DNA of 64,000 nt from positions 2,462,296 to 2,526,295 of the forward strand of contig NZ_LFZV01000001.1 in NCBI RefSeq assembly GCF_001183965.1, written 5' to 3'. The position numbers were made by a program, and so were the translations under genes. Positions within the stretch are counted from its first letter, which is position 1; every line of letters starts with the position of its first letter. The DNA is from Bacillus sp. FJAT-27916. GTDB lineage: Bacteria > Bacillota > Bacilli > Bacillales > Pradoshiaceae. Below, piece by piece: positions 45,074-54,419 of the stretch. The notes below the pieces were generated by a model. It was not told the DNA's origin. It worked only from the letters and a program-made list of their open reading frames with translations, and did not search any database.

Positions 45074-46827
45074 TCATTCAACTCATCATTCAACTTAAAC
45101 TGTCTATTGGCAAATTTACGATAAAGCTCATGAGTTTCCATTAGTTCACGATGGGTTCCCATTCCTGTTATCCGCCCCTTCTCGAGAAAGATGAGTTTAT
45201 CTGCATCTATCACGGTCGAAAGACGATGGGCAATAATCACCGTTGTCCGGCCTTCCATTAGCTTCTCCAACGCTTGCTGAACCAGCTGTTCGGATTCACT
45301 GTCCAGGCTGGACGTCGCTTCATCAAGCATCAAGAGGCTTGGATTGCGAAGAAGCGCTCTGGCAATCGCAATTCTTTGCCTCTGTCCCCCAGAAAGCTTC
45401 AGCCCTCGCTCACCAACCTCTGTATCGAATTGAAGAGGAAGCTCCTCAATAAACCCTAAAGCATTGGCCATCCTTGCCACATTGACCAGCTCCTCATTAT
45501 CGACCGCACGATCAACACCATAGCAAATATTATCACGAATGGTCCCGCCAAGAAGCGGACTTTCCTGCGATACATAGCCAATATGACTTCTCCACGAATG
45601 AAGAGAATAATCCGTAATCAAATGATCACCGATAAGAATCTCACCCTTTGAAGGCTGATAATATCGCTCCAGCAATTTGAAAAGTGTCGTTTTTCCGCTC
45701 CCGCTGGGCCCTACGATAGCCGTAACTTTTCCTGCTTCAACAGATGCATCAATATTTTGTAAAATAGGTTCCTCTTCTGAATACCCAAAGGAAATATTCT
45801 GAAGAGTAATGGTTCGATCAGCCTTTTTCAGTTCTAACCCTTCCGTCAGTGCTTCCTCTTCTTCATTTAAGATTTCGATAATTCGGCTCGTGGCACCAAT
45901 AGATTTCTGTAATTGAGTAAAGAAGGTCGTAATTTGCCCCATCGGCATGATGATCTGAAACAAATACAAAATAAAAGCGACCAATGAACCTGCCGTAATC
46001 AATCCGCTGGAGACCTGCATCCCCCCGTAACCAATTACACCGACCAATGCGGCCATTAAAACAAGCGTAATAATTGGTGATACAAGGGCAAGAACCTTAG
46101 CCTCCTTTTTCCCAAGATTGAACAGCCGTTTGATTCCTTTCTTTCCCCGCTCTATTTCGACCCTTTCAGCGTTTGATGCCTTCACTAGCTTAATCTCTGG
46201 CAGAACCTCATTCAATATGCCTGTAAAAATACCCGTCTCTTTTTGCGTTTCCTTAGAGATTCGAAGCATAAATCTTCCAATGGGAATCAAAATAGCTGCT
46301 GCAATAGGAAATACAATAAAGATTAATAAGGTCAGTCTCCAGTTCATGACAAATAAAATGATAATGGACCCAAGGACAGAAATAATCCCTGTTACAGCTC
46401 CAATTAAATGAGTTGTAATCAATTCTTTAACGACCATCGTATCATTTGTCATTCGGCTGATCATCTCGCCTGAACCTACCTTGTCTGAGAAGGATACGGG
46501 CAGCCTCATTAATTTTTGGTAAAGAAGTTCTCTTAAGCCAGCGATAATCCTCTGCCCATTGAGACCAAGCACATAGGTCGAATACGCATTCAGGATTGCT
46601 TGAATGAGGAAAACGGCGATAATTCCGATAACCTGAACTTTTGATAGAGACGACATACTGAAGCCGTCGACAAGGTTCTTCGTCAGGATAGGGATGGTTA
46701 ATCCCACAATGGTCGTCATGATGCTCAATAGGAGAGCAATCCCTAGTTGACTATATGATGGATTAGATTGATGAATCAGCCGGACGAAACGGCGATAATT
46801 TCCTTTATAGCTCTTTTCCTTTTTCAC
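45061..46827 (-). CDS. bmrA: homodimeric ABC multidrug exporter, BmrA-like
   Basis: Half-transporter of 588 aa (BmrA is 589 aa) that exports drugs using ATP as a homodimer. Six membrane helices (about 20-320) and an ATPase domain (about 335-575) with Walker [11 protein letters not shown]-loop VSQESPLL, signature LSGGQRQR, Walker [15 protein letters not shown] with the catalytic Glu, and switch His in IIAHRLSTV. Starts at GTG, about 12 bases after AAAGGAG. Divergent from the YfiB/YfiC-like exporter operon. Confidence 0.88.
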   Translation of the reverse strand: MKKEKSYKGNYRRFVRLIHQSNPSYSQLGIALLLSIMTTIVGLTIPILTKNLVDGFSMSSLSKVQVIGIIAVFLIQAILNAYSTYVLGLNGQRIIAGLRELLYQKLMRLPVSFSDKVGSGEMISRMTNDTMVVKELITTHLIGAVTGIISVLGSIIILFVMNWRLTLLIFIVFPIAAAILIPIGRFMLRISKETQKETGIFTGILNEVLPEIKLVKASNAERVEIERGKKGIKRLFNLGKKEAKVLALVSPIITLVLMAALVGVIGYGGMQVSSGLITAGSLVAFILYLFQIIMPMGQITTFFTQLQKSIGATSRIIEILNEEEEALTEGLELKKADRTITLQNISFGYSEEEPILQNIDASVEAGKVTAIVGPSGSGKTTLFKLLERYYQPSKGEILIGDHLITDYSLHSWRSHIGYVSQESPLLGGTIRDNICYGVDRAVDNEELVNVARMANALGFIEELPLQFDTEVGERGLKLSGGQRQRIAIARALLRNPSLLMLDEATSSLDSESEQLVQQALEKLMEGRTTVIIAHRLSTVIDADKLIFLEKGRITGMGTHRELMETHELYRKFANRQFKLNDELNEKKL

Positions 46828-46940
46828 GTATATTTATTTCTCCTTTCTTTCCAAAAACTCAACCGTTCTTCTTCAATCATTATACCTCTTAATAGACGAA
46901 ATCGACTGTTTTATGCCAATCCTGACCAGCTTCTTTTTTT

Positions 46941-46963
46941 CAGGATACCAGGCTCGTATCCTG
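46941..46963. promoter_or_regulatory. perfect dyad in the exporter divergent region
   Basis: CAGGATAC and GTATCCTG are perfect inverted repeats separated by 7 bases, followed by GACTATACT, which could be a -10 for the plus-strand operon. Suits a dimeric repressor or MerR-type activator. Confidence 0.5.
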
Positions 46964-46985
46964 CACAAACTGACTATACTCTGAA

Positions 46986-47017
46986 GCAGTTCGTCTTAAA
47001 CGATTGGGACGAACTGC
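46986..47017 (+). promoter_or_regulatory. leader hairpin of the YfiBC-like operon
   Basis: GCAGTTCGTC and GACGAACTGC are perfect 10-base arms around a 12-base loop, ending 25 bases before the GTG start. It could be an operator or an attenuator-type RNA hairpin. Confidence 0.5.
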
Positions 47018-47042
47018 CATTATCAATAGGGAGCTGAGAGAG

Positions 47043-48767
47043 GTGCGGAAATTATTTCGTTATTTGACTTCATTTAAAGGCCCCATTGCTTTCGTTATTG
47101 GGCTCGTATTTATCCAATCCATGGCCGAGCTTTACCTACCCACATTAATGGCCAAAATTATTGATACTGGTGTAGTGAAGCATGATATCCCCTTCATCTG
47201 GAAGATCGGGGGCCTCATGATTGCTGTCGCGCTCGCTGGAACCATTTGTTCTGTCAGTGCCAGTTATTTCAGCGCAAGGATTGCCATGTCTTTCGGGAAA
47301 ATGCTGCGCTCTAAGGTGTTTACCCATATAGAAGGATTTTCTTTGCATGAATTTGGAACTGTCGGGACCGCTTCCTTGATTACAAGGACGACCAACGATA
47401 TCATCCAAATCCAGGTCGTCTTAAATATGTTGCTTCGGATGATGATTTCCGCTCCGTTAATGGCTATTGGCGGTATTATCATGGCTGTCTCCGTTAACCC
47501 CGGACTCTCCATCGTTATCGTTGTCTCTGTTCCCATCCTGATTATTGGTATCGCCCTTGTCATTTGGCGGGGGGTCCCGCTCTTTAAAAAGGTACAGGTA
47601 CGGTTAGATGCAGTAAATCGAGTGCTGAGAGAGGGACTTACAGGAGTACGGGTTATCCGTTCCTTTAATCGCATTGATTACGAAAAGCAGCGTTTTGGGC
47701 AGGTAAATGCCCTTTTGCGCGACACAACCATTAAGGTTAACAAGTTAATTGCCGTCCTTATGCCCTTTATGATGCTTGTCATGAACTTTACAACAATCGC
47801 CATTGTTTGGTTTGGTGCAGTAAGGATTAATGCAGGGGATATGATGGTCGGAGATCTCATGGCTTTTATGCAATATGCCATGCAAATTATGTTCTCCATG
47901 ATTATGCTTTCCATGATGTTTGTCTTGATCCCCCGGGCATCTGCATCTGCCGCAAGGATCAATGAAGTGCTTGCCATTCACCCAAGCATCCAGGAAACCC
48001 CCTCAGCTCATGATAGCAGCATGCTAGGCACCATCGAGTTTAAAGATGTCAGCTTCTATTATCCCGGTGCGGAAAAACCAGCCTTAAAGAATCTTTCCTT
48101 CAAGGCTTTCCCGGGTGAAGTAACGGCTATCATCGGGGGCACCGGCTCAGGTAAATCCTCGCTGCTGAAATTAATCCCGCGCTTTTATGAACCAACTCAA
48201 GGTTCCATCCTTATTGATGGTGTACCGGTAAAGGATTATCCGTTGGATGCCCTGCGGAACAAAATCGGACTTGTCCCGCAAAAAGCTGTCCTTTTCACAG
48301 GCACTGTCAAGGATAACATCCGGTTTGGCAATGAGATGGCTGCCGATGAAGACGTCATTCATGCCGCAAAGGTAGCTCAAGCCTATGACTTTATCACCGC
48401 AATGAACGAGGGATTTGATAGTCCGATTTCACAAGGAGGCACCAATGTGTCTGGCGGGCAAAAACAACGTTTATCGATTGCAAGGGCTCTTGTCAGAAAT
48501 CCTGAGATCTACCTTTTCGATGACAGCTTCTCTGCACTTGATTTCAAAACAGATGCCAAACTTCGTAAAGCTTTAAAAGAAGTCACGGAACATTCTACTG
48601 TACTGCTCGTTGCTCAGCGTGTATCCACTGTAATGGATGCAGATCGCATTATTGTGCTGGACGAAGGTAACGTGATGGGCATTGGGACACATGAGGAGCT
48701 GCTGCATACAAATAAAACCTATCAAGAAATCGTCAAATCCCAGTTATCTGAGGAGGAGATAGCATGA
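47043..48767 (+). CDS. yfiB: heterodimeric ABC exporter subunit with degenerate Walker B, YfiB-like
   Basis: Half-transporter of 574 aa (YfiB is 573 aa): six membrane helices (about 15-310) and an ATPase domain (about 330-565) with Walker A GGTGSGKSS, signature VSGGQKQR and Walker B IYLFDDSFSALD. The residue after the Walker B Asp is Asp instead of the catalytic Glu, and the H-loop is VAQRVST with Gln instead of His, so this subunit forms the non-hydrolysing site of a heterodimer. GTG 47043 is 9 bases after GGGAG. Overlaps the next gene by 4 bases. Confidence 0.87.
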   Translation: MRKLFRYLTSFKGPIAFVIGLVFIQSMAELYLPTLMAKIIDTGVVKHDIPFIWKIGGLMIAVALAGTICSVSASYFSARIAMSFGKMLRSKVFTHIEGFSLHEFGTVGTASLITRTTNDIIQIQVVLNMLLRMMISAPLMAIGGIIMAVSVNPGLSIVIVVSVPILIIGIALVIWRGVPLFKKVQVRLDAVNRVLREGLTGVRVIRSFNRIDYEKQRFGQVNALLRDTTIKVNKLIAVLMPFMMLVMNFTTIAIVWFGAVRINAGDMMVGDLMAFMQYAMQIMFSMIMLSMMFVLIPRASASAARINEVLAIHPSIQETPSAHDSSMLGTIEFKDVSFYYPGAEKPALKNLSFKAFPGEVTAIIGGTGSGKSSLLKLIPRFYEPTQGSILIDGVPVKDYPLDALRNKIGLVPQKAVLFTGTVKDNIRFGNEMAADEDVIHAAKVAQAYDFITAMNEGFDSPISQGGTNVSGGQKQRLSIARALVRNPEIYLFDDSFSALDFKTDAKLRKALKEVTEHSTVLLVAQRVSTVMDADRIIVLDEGNVMGIGTHEELLHTNKTYQEIVKSQLSEEEIA

Positions 48768-50608
48768 GCAAGATGACTAAACGTCAAGCAAATCCAAGCT
48801 TTGGCCCGCGGGGAGGACCCGGTGCACCCATTCAGAAGGCGAAGGACTTCAAAGGGACGTTCAAGCGATTGATTGGCTATTTAGCTCCATATAAATGGAG
48901 GCTTGCAGCTGTTTTCGGTACAGCTGTTCTCAGTACACTCTTTACGATTATCGGACCAAAAATCCTTGGTAAGGCGACTACAAAGATCTTTGAGGGTATT
49001 GTATTGAAAATGAACGGAGTCCCGGGTGCTGGAATTGATTTCAACTATATAGCCCGCATTCTCGTCCTATTAGGCTTTCTCTATTTATTTAGTTCCCTTT
49101 TCACCTTCATACAAGGTTTCATCATGGCAAGCGTTGCCCAAAAAACTGTATTCCAGCTGCGGAAAGAAGCTGAGGCAAAAATCAGCCGACTTCCATTAAA
49201 GTACTTTGACAGCACGACAACAGGAGAAACATTAAGCCGTGTCGTCAATGATGTAGATAATATCAGTACAACCCTCCAGCAAAGCTTAACGCAGATTATT
49301 ACGAGTGTGGTCACCATCATTGGTGTGATTATCATGATGCTCTCAATCAGTGTAACGATGACCCTCATTTTACTGCTGACACTGCCGCTGAGCGGGATTA
49401 TTGCCGTACTTGTCGCCAAAAAGTCACAAGGCTATTTTGGAGCCCAGCAGAAGGTTCTTGGACAACTAAATGGGCATGTTGAAGAAATCTATACCGGACA
49501 TGAGGTTGTCAAAGCATTTGGCCAGGAACAAAAGGCTATTGAAGAATTTGACGAAATCAATGAGCAGCTCTATCAATCCTCATGGAAAGCTCAATTCATT
49601 TCAGGCGCTATTATGCCGCTCATGCAGTTTGTCAATAATCTTGGTTATGTCCTAATCTGTGTCGTTGGCGGTGTCTTCGTAGCTAACGGCAGAATAACCG
49701 TTGGTGACATCCAGGCATTCATTCAATACGCGCGTCAATTCTCTCAGCCCATCACGCAAACAGCCAACATCGCCAACATCCTTCAATCAACGATTGCATC
49801 GGCTGAAAGAGTATTTGAGCTGTTAGACGAACAAGAAGAAGAGGCAGAATCAGAAAAACCAATTTCTCTCGAGCATCCTAAGGGATATGTGACATTCGAG
49901 AATGTTGATTTCGGGTATAAATCTGATCATTTGCTCATTAAGAACATGAATATTACCGTTACACCGGGGCAGAAGGTTGCTATTGTCGGACCAACCGGCG
50001 CTGGAAAGACAACCCTCATCAATTTATTGATGCGTTTTTATGAAATTCAAGGCGGTGCGATACGAATTGACGGTGTCAATATTAAGGATATGAAACGTTC
50101 CGAACTTCACAGCCTATTTGGAATGGTTCTCCAAGATACATGGCTTTTCAACGGAACGATTGCTGAGAATATCGCATATGGCCGAATCGGTGCCACAGAT
50201 GAGGAAATCATCGAGGCGGCTAAAGCCGCTCATGCCGACCATTTCATCCGTACTCTTCCAGAGGGATTTGAGACCGTTTTAAATGAGGAAGCCACCAATA
50301 TTTCACAGGGACAAAAACAACTGCTTACGATAGCCAGGGCCATTCTCGCCAACCCGGCCATTCTTATTCTAGATGAAGCCACTTCCAGTGTGGATACAAG
50401 AACTGAACTCTTTATCCAAAGAGCCATGAATCGACTGATGGAAGACCGGACAAGCTTTGTCATTGCCCATCGATTGTCCACCATTAAGGATGCCGACCTT
50501 ATATTGGTCATGAATAAAGGAACGGTAATCGAACAAGGGACACATGATGATCTTCTGGCCCAAAATGGCTTTTACGCCGACCTTTATAACAGCCAGTTTG
50601 CCAGCTGA
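48764..50608 (+). CDS. yfiC: heterodimeric ABC exporter subunit, YfiC-like
   Basis: Half-transporter of 614 aa with a Pro/Gly-rich front (SFGPRGGPGAP), six membrane helices (about 45-345) and an ATPase domain (about 365-605): Walker A GPTGAGKTT, Walker B ILILDEATSSVD with catalytic Glu and IAHRLSTI with the switch His. Its signature is ISQGQ instead of LSGGQ. Combined with the degenerate Walker B of the first subunit, one ATP site is consensus and the other degenerate, as in LmrCD/BmrCD-type exporters. Translationally coupled through an ATGA overlap. Confidence 0.87.
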   Translation: MSKMTKRQANPSFGPRGGPGAPIQKAKDFKGTFKRLIGYLAPYKWRLAAVFGTAVLSTLFTIIGPKILGKATTKIFEGIVLKMNGVPGAGIDFNYIARILVLLGFLYLFSSLFTFIQGFIMASVAQKTVFQLRKEAEAKISRLPLKYFDSTTTGETLSRVVNDVDNISTTLQQSLTQIITSVVTIIGVIIMMLSISVTMTLILLLTLPLSGIIAVLVAKKSQGYFGAQQKVLGQLNGHVEEIYTGHEVVKAFGQEQKAIEEFDEINEQLYQSSWKAQFISGAIMPLMQFVNNLGYVLICVVGGVFVANGRITVGDIQAFIQYARQFSQPITQTANIANILQSTIASAERVFELLDEQEEEAESEKPISLEHPKGYVTFENVDFGYKSDHLLIKNMNITVTPGQKVAIVGPTGAGKTTLINLLMRFYEIQGGAIRIDGVNIKDMKRSELHSLFGMVLQDTWLFNGTIAENIAYGRIGATDEEIIEAAKAAHADHFIRTLPEGFETVLNEEATNISQGQKQLLTIARAILANPAILILDEATSSVDTRTELFIQRAMNRLMEDRTSFVIAHRLSTIKDADLILVMNKGTVIEQGTHDDLLAQNGFYADLYNSQFAS

Positions 50609-50616
50609 ATAATAAA

Positions 50617-50696
50617 GAAAAACACAGAGTCCAAACCGATTGCCCCACTATATGTCTAATAAGGGTGCATTTCAATATGGCTCTGTGTTTTTTTTT
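50617..50696 (+). terminator. intrinsic terminator with long loop
   Basis: AAAACACAGAG pairs with CTCTGTGTTTT across about 50 bases, followed by T9; ends the exporter operon. Confidence 0.7.
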
Positions 50697-50827
50697 AGGA
50701 GATCAAAGGATTAGCGAAAAAAATCAAATTGTCAGAAATATTCGCATTATTTAAAATTTATGATGAATGTCATAATTATTTATGATATTATATTAATATA
50801 CAAAATATCACGAGGAAGGTGAATGAT

Positions 50828-51010
50828 TTGCGTTCAAACAAAATGTACAACCAAATAATGAATGAACTGCGAATCAATTATCAAAACTATTATGACTTTC
50901 ATACGATTTCGATGAATGATTTCAATAAACGGCGAACATCATTAATCCTGCGATTACGAACAGCTGCCCATGAAAATGAAGCTCAAATGAGCAAACAGCA
51001 GCAAGGCTAA
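50828..51010 (+). CDS. small uncharacterised protein
   Basis: Protein of 60 aa, Asn/Arg-rich and helical (MYNQIMNELRINYQNYYDF, then FNKRRTSLILRLRTAAHENE). The TTG at 50828 is 8 bases after GGAAGG; GTG 50819 and ATG 50843 are alternatives. An A/T-rich region with GATATTATATTAATATA precedes it and could be its promoter. Function unknown; closed by a strong terminator. Confidence 0.55.
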   Translation: MRSNKMYNQIMNELRINYQNYYDFHTISMNDFNKRRTSLILRLRTAAHENEAQMSKQQQG

Positions 51011-51060
51011 CGTTTTCTCCGTTGTTCAAAATAAAGCGCCATTCATTCATTGCCGCCAGC

Positions 51061-51092
51061 AAAAAAACTTGGTTGTGCACACCAAGTTTTTT
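51061..51092. terminator. bidirectional intrinsic terminator
   Basis: AAAAACTTGG pairs with CCAAGTTTTT, with T-runs on both strands. Confidence 0.88.
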
Positions 51093-51132
51093 CCCGCTAT
51101 CTCACTATTATTTTTCGAGTGTTAGCACCGTT

Positions 51133-51663
51133 CTAATACAATTTCTTTAAATCAATTAGCTCCTTCGCCAGCTTTACAATTCGTTCTTTTTCTTCCACAT
51201 TGATGATTTCATTATTCGGTCCAAAGCAAGAGGTATGCAAGAATACATTATTCAATGGCAAAATAGCTTTGAAATAAGAAAGAATAGGCTTTAGTTGATA
51301 TTCACTCATAAGAAAATGCTTTTCTGATCCCCCGTTTGTCACGATTCCCGCTACTTTCCCTTTAAAGCAATTCGGTGCGAGATGATCAAAGACATTCTTT
51401 AGAACACCAGGGATGGAAGCTTGATAAATCGGTGTTCCTATCACGAGCACATCTGCTTCATTAATCTTGTTTACAACATCCTGTGTGTCTTGATTATATT
51501 CTGCGAAGGGGATACCGCGGACAAATTCAACCTCATAATCGCGTAAATCAACCATTTCCGTCTCTACATTCTCATCATATTGATTGATGGCTGCTAAAAC
51601 CTCTTCCACTGATTTTGCTGTTTTAGAACCAATAATTGCCCCAGATAAACCAACTGCTTTCAT
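51133..51663 (-). CDS. NADPH-dependent FMN reductase family flavoprotein
   Basis: Flavodoxin-like protein of 176 aa that reduces FMN with NAD(P)H. The FMN phosphate loop follows strand 1 (GLSGAIIGSKTAKSVEE), then VLVIGTPIYQASIPGVLKNVFD, the family hallmark, and IVTNGGSEKH in the third FMN-contact loop. Related to SsuE/YwqN-type reductases, but no sulfonate genes are close, so the electron acceptor is unknown. AGGAGG is 10 bases before the ATG. Confidence 0.85.
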   Translation of the reverse strand: MKAVGLSGAIIGSKTAKSVEEVLAAINQYDENVETEMVDLRDYEVEFVRGIPFAEYNQDTQDVVNKINEADVLVIGTPIYQASIPGVLKNVFDHLAPNCFKGKVAGIVTNGGSEKHFLMSEYQLKPILSYFKAILPLNNVFLHTSCFGPNNEIINVEEKERIVKLAKELIDLKKLY

Positions 51664-51775
51664 TTCTTCTTCATCCTCCTACGACCTATGTACATTTCCC
51701 GATCATGCTAATCGATATTTTTATCATACGACGGGAAAAGGAGAATATCCACTATTCAGCTTTTTTGTCGAAACA

Positions 51776-51812
51776 AAAAGACCCCTATCTAATCCTTACG
51801 AACTAGATAGGA
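51776..51812 (-). terminator. intrinsic terminator of the small acetyltransferase gene
   Basis: On the minus strand CTCCTATCTA pairs with TAGATAGGGG, followed by TCTTTTTG. Confidence 0.72.
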
Positions 51813-51814
51813 GC

Positions 51815-52102
51815 CTAAAAGCCTGTTATCAAAACATCCTTATATTTCGCATCACTTTCCAAAATCATCTTCGCAAACGGGCAAACAGGAATGATTTGCA
51901 TCTGTTCTGCACGAGCATATTTCACTACACGATTGATTAATTCACGCCCTAGCCCCCTGCCTCTATATTTGTCGGCTACAAGTGTGTGATTAATCAAGAT
52001 AACCTCCTTATGATCGCGCTCCCTAACACAAGGGACAAATTCCAATTGAGCGACGATGTTTCCATCCATCGCAATATAAAATTCTGTTTTTGTATCAGCC
52101 AT
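51815..52102 (-). CDS. small GNAT-like acetyltransferase, YjdJ type
   Basis: Protein of 95 aa, the short GNAT variant: FYIAMDGNIVAQLEFVP, INHTLVADKYRGRGLGRELI with the acetyl-CoA loop R-G-R-G-L-G, and IIPVCPFAKMILESDAKYKD with the conserved Cys. Full GNAT proteins are longer; this size is normal for the YjdJ/Gcn5-like short family. ATG 52102 has GGAAGG upstream and is preferred over GTG 52111. Substrate unknown. Confidence 0.8.
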   Translation of the reverse strand: MADTKTEFYIAMDGNIVAQLEFVPCVRERDHKEVILINHTLVADKYRGRGLGRELINRVVKYARAEQMQIIPVCPFAKMILESDAKYKDVLITGF

Positions 52103-52382
52103 TCGCTTCACCTTCCCGCAAATGATTGCCCGTGTTCTGATTTCCTCTAATTCACCAGTTATCTGGTCTTATTTGACCATATGTTTTTCTCCACCTGTTT
52201 ATTCCTACTGTTTTAAATAAAATACCTATATGTTATGTATACCCTTCACCTTACAGGCAAAACGCATAAATAGGTAAAATTACCTATTTAATCATCATTC
52301 AAACTTCTTATTTTAGCGCCCGTAGAAACAATTATGCTAAAATAATATTATCAAACTGATATTCTAGCGAGGTGTTTGGCTT

Positions 52383-53351
52383 ATGGATAAGAAAGCTGTC
52401 TTATTAGTCAATTTAGGAACACCAGACAAACCAGTCTCATCATCAATCAGACCTTATTTAAAGCAATTTCTTTCAGATCGACGCGTCATCGACCTGCCAA
52501 GATGGAAATGGATGCCTATCTTACACGGCTTTATTCTGCCTTCAAGGTCAAAAAGAAATGAATCAGTCTATCAACAAATCTGGACAGATGAGGGATCTCC
52601 ACTTCTTTATTACAGCATGAAACAACGGGAAGCATTGGAAGAAAAAATCCTAGATAAGAATACAAGAATATCTTTAGCCATGAATTATGGGACCCCCTCT
52701 ATCTCAGATGAGCTGGAAAAATTACATAAATGGGGAGTTAGAAAATTAATTATACTGCCCCTTTTCCCACAATACTCTTCCACCACAACAGCCTCCGTGT
52801 GGGATCATGTGACAAAGGAAATATCTAAGTGGAGGGATATACCTGAGGTGGTGTTCTTGCGGGATTTTGCTAATCATCCATTATGGATTGAATTGCTAAA
52901 GAAACGAATTGAAGACGGTGCGAAAGCCTACGGAAAACCAGATGTGATTCTCCTTTCTTATCACGGAATTCCTAAGCGATATACTTTCGGAGGAGATGAT
53001 TATCCTTATCGATGCCATACGACTGCACAAGCGCTGAAGGATCGGATGCCGGGTATAAATTTCATGATTTCCTATCAGTCAAAATTTGGACAAGAGCCAT
53101 GGCTTGAACCCTCGACAAGTGAAATATTAATAGATTTGGCCCGTACAGATGTGAAGAATGTCCATGTCATCTCTCCCTGCTTCACAGCTGACTGCCTTGA
53201 AACACTTGAGGAGCTTGCGCATGAAAACAAGCAATTGTTCTTGGATAATGGCGGTGAAAGTTATCATTATTTAAGTGCTGCCAATGACGACCCGCTATTC
53301 ATCGATTGCTTAGCAGATATTATCAAAGGGTATCTGCATCCAACAGCCTAA
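52383..53351 (+). CDS. hemH: ferrochelatase, enterobacterial (protohaem) type
   Basis: Inserts Fe2+ into a porphyrin. The 322-aa protein has the active-site His194 in LSYHGIPKRYTFGGDDYPYRC and the Glu in CLETLEELAHENK. These blocks, plus YLKQFLSDRRVIDLPR and QSKFGQEPWLEPST, follow the Gram-negative/E. coli HemH pattern, not the shorter B. subtilis coproporphyrin ferrochelatase (about 310 aa). It stands alone without hemE or hemY. An extra or transferred enzyme is likely, with protoporphyrin IX as probable substrate. GAGGTG precedes the ATG. Confidence 0.85.
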   Translation: MDKKAVLLVNLGTPDKPVSSSIRPYLKQFLSDRRVIDLPRWKWMPILHGFILPSRSKRNESVYQQIWTDEGSPLLYYSMKQREALEEKILDKNTRISLAMNYGTPSISDELEKLHKWGVRKLIILPLFPQYSSTTTASVWDHVTKEISKWRDIPEVVFLRDFANHPLWIELLKKRIEDGAKAYGKPDVILLSYHGIPKRYTFGGDDYPYRCHTTAQALKDRMPGINFMISYQSKFGQEPWLEPSTSEILIDLARTDVKNVHVISPCFTADCLETLEELAHENKQLFLDNGGESYHYLSAANDDPLFIDCLADIIKGYLHPTA

Positions 53352-53358
53352 CCGATGA

Positions 53359-53381
53359 AGCCCGCTGATCGATAGCGGGCT
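53359..53381. terminator. hairpin between hemH and the convergent acetyltransferase gene
   Basis: AGCCCGCT and AGCGGGCT form a perfect 8-bp stem with a 7-base loop; no T-tract follows, so termination may be inefficient. Confidence 0.45.
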
Positions 53382-53386
53382 CCAGG

Positions 53387-53899
53387 CTATATAAGTACAT
53401 CATCTAAGCTTGACCACCCATAACCAAGCTCCTTCAGTTCCTTACCTGAAATAAGCAGCTTCTCCTGAATGAAGGTCTTTCCACCCATCGCTTCATAAAA
53501 TCTTTTTGAAGGATTTTCATCTATCACCCACACCATCATATTCTGAAATTTTTCTTTCCTCATTTCTCCCAGCCATTTCTTAACCAACTTCTTCCCTATC
53601 CCTTTTCTTTGGTGCTCTTTTAAGAGATAGATGGCATAAAGCTCTCCTTCATAAGGCAATTTTCCGCTTCGTTCCATCCCACCGCTTATGTATCCGATTA
53701 CTTGGCTGTCTATTTCTGCAACCAGGACAATGGAGGCTGGATTTTCAATGATTCTCCCCCACTTTTTTGCATATTGTTCAGCGGACATGGCCTCCAGATA
53801 TCTTTTTGGGACGATTCCCTTATACGTTGAATGCCAGCTCTCCACATTCACCCTTGCAATCGAAGGCGCATCTGAGCTATTTGCCTGACGAATTATCAT
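53387..53899 (-). CDS. GNAT family N-acetyltransferase
   Basis: Protein of 170 aa. N-terminal IIRQANSSDAPSIARVNVES, acetyl-CoA loop in LYAIYLLKEHQRKGIGKKLV, and MVWVIDENPSKRFYEAMGGK at the end, all typical of RimI-like GNAT enzymes. ATG 53899 lies 9 bases after AGGAAG and is preferred over the GTG three codons earlier. Substrate unknown. Confidence 0.83.
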   Translation of the reverse strand: MIIRQANSSDAPSIARVNVESWHSTYKGIVPKRYLEAMSAEQYAKKWGRIIENPASIVLVAEIDSQVIGYISGGMERSGKLPYEGELYAIYLLKEHQRKGIGKKLVKKWLGEMRKEKFQNMMVWVIDENPSKRFYEAMGGKTFIQEKLLISGKELKELGYGWSSLDDVLI

Positions 53900-54167
53900 C
53901 TCATTCACTTCCTAGATTATGTTTTCATAAACATTTTTTTAAATTCGACAAGATAACGGAAAATCATCCCTTTTCTTCTTTCAATCTTTCTGTATAATTT
54001 ACAATATATAGAAAAACAGATTTTCATGTCTAACGCTAGTCAACTAATGAAATTAGTATAGCAGATGGCTTCATCACAAATTTGCGTGCTAGATTCATGA
54101 ACGAGGCAAGGGTCCTTCTTTCTTGCTATTTTGGCAGAGAAGAAACAAGATTAAAGGAGACGTAAAG

Positions 54168-54359
54168 ATGGGTTTGTACAAGCTGGTTAAACAAAAATTA
54201 TGTACTCACGAATGGCATCGAATTGGCCGGGAAGGTAATTTAATCGTTGGAATCTATTGTCCGAAATGTGATAAAGAAGAATATGTTGCAGAGGAACGCT
54301 GGGAAGAATTAAAAGAGATTGAGAAGGTTCGTAAATTATTTAGACAAGGGCAAAACTAG
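54168..54359 (+). CDS. small zinc-ribbon-like protein
   Basis: Protein of 63 aa with AAGGAGA 7 bases before the ATG. C-x-H near the front (LCTHEWHRIG) and C-x2-C (IYCPKCDKEEY) could bind one zinc ion; the C-terminal half is a charged helix (ERWEELKEIEKVRKLF). Function unknown; typical of small nucleic-acid- or protein-binding zinc proteins. Confidence 0.6.
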   Translation: MGLYKLVKQKLCTHEWHRIGREGNLIVGIYCPKCDKEEYVAEERWEELKEIEKVRKLFRQGQN

Positions 54360-54371
54360 CAGCTATCATAT

Positions 54372-54410
54372 GAACAGCTTGAGTTTCCAAACTGGCCGCT
54401 CAAGCTGTTC
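54372..54410 (+). terminator. hairpin, likely terminator
   Basis: GAACAGCTTGAG pairs perfectly with CTCAAGCTGTTC, followed by TCTTGTTT. Confidence 0.68.
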
Positions 54411-54419
54411 TCTTGTTTA

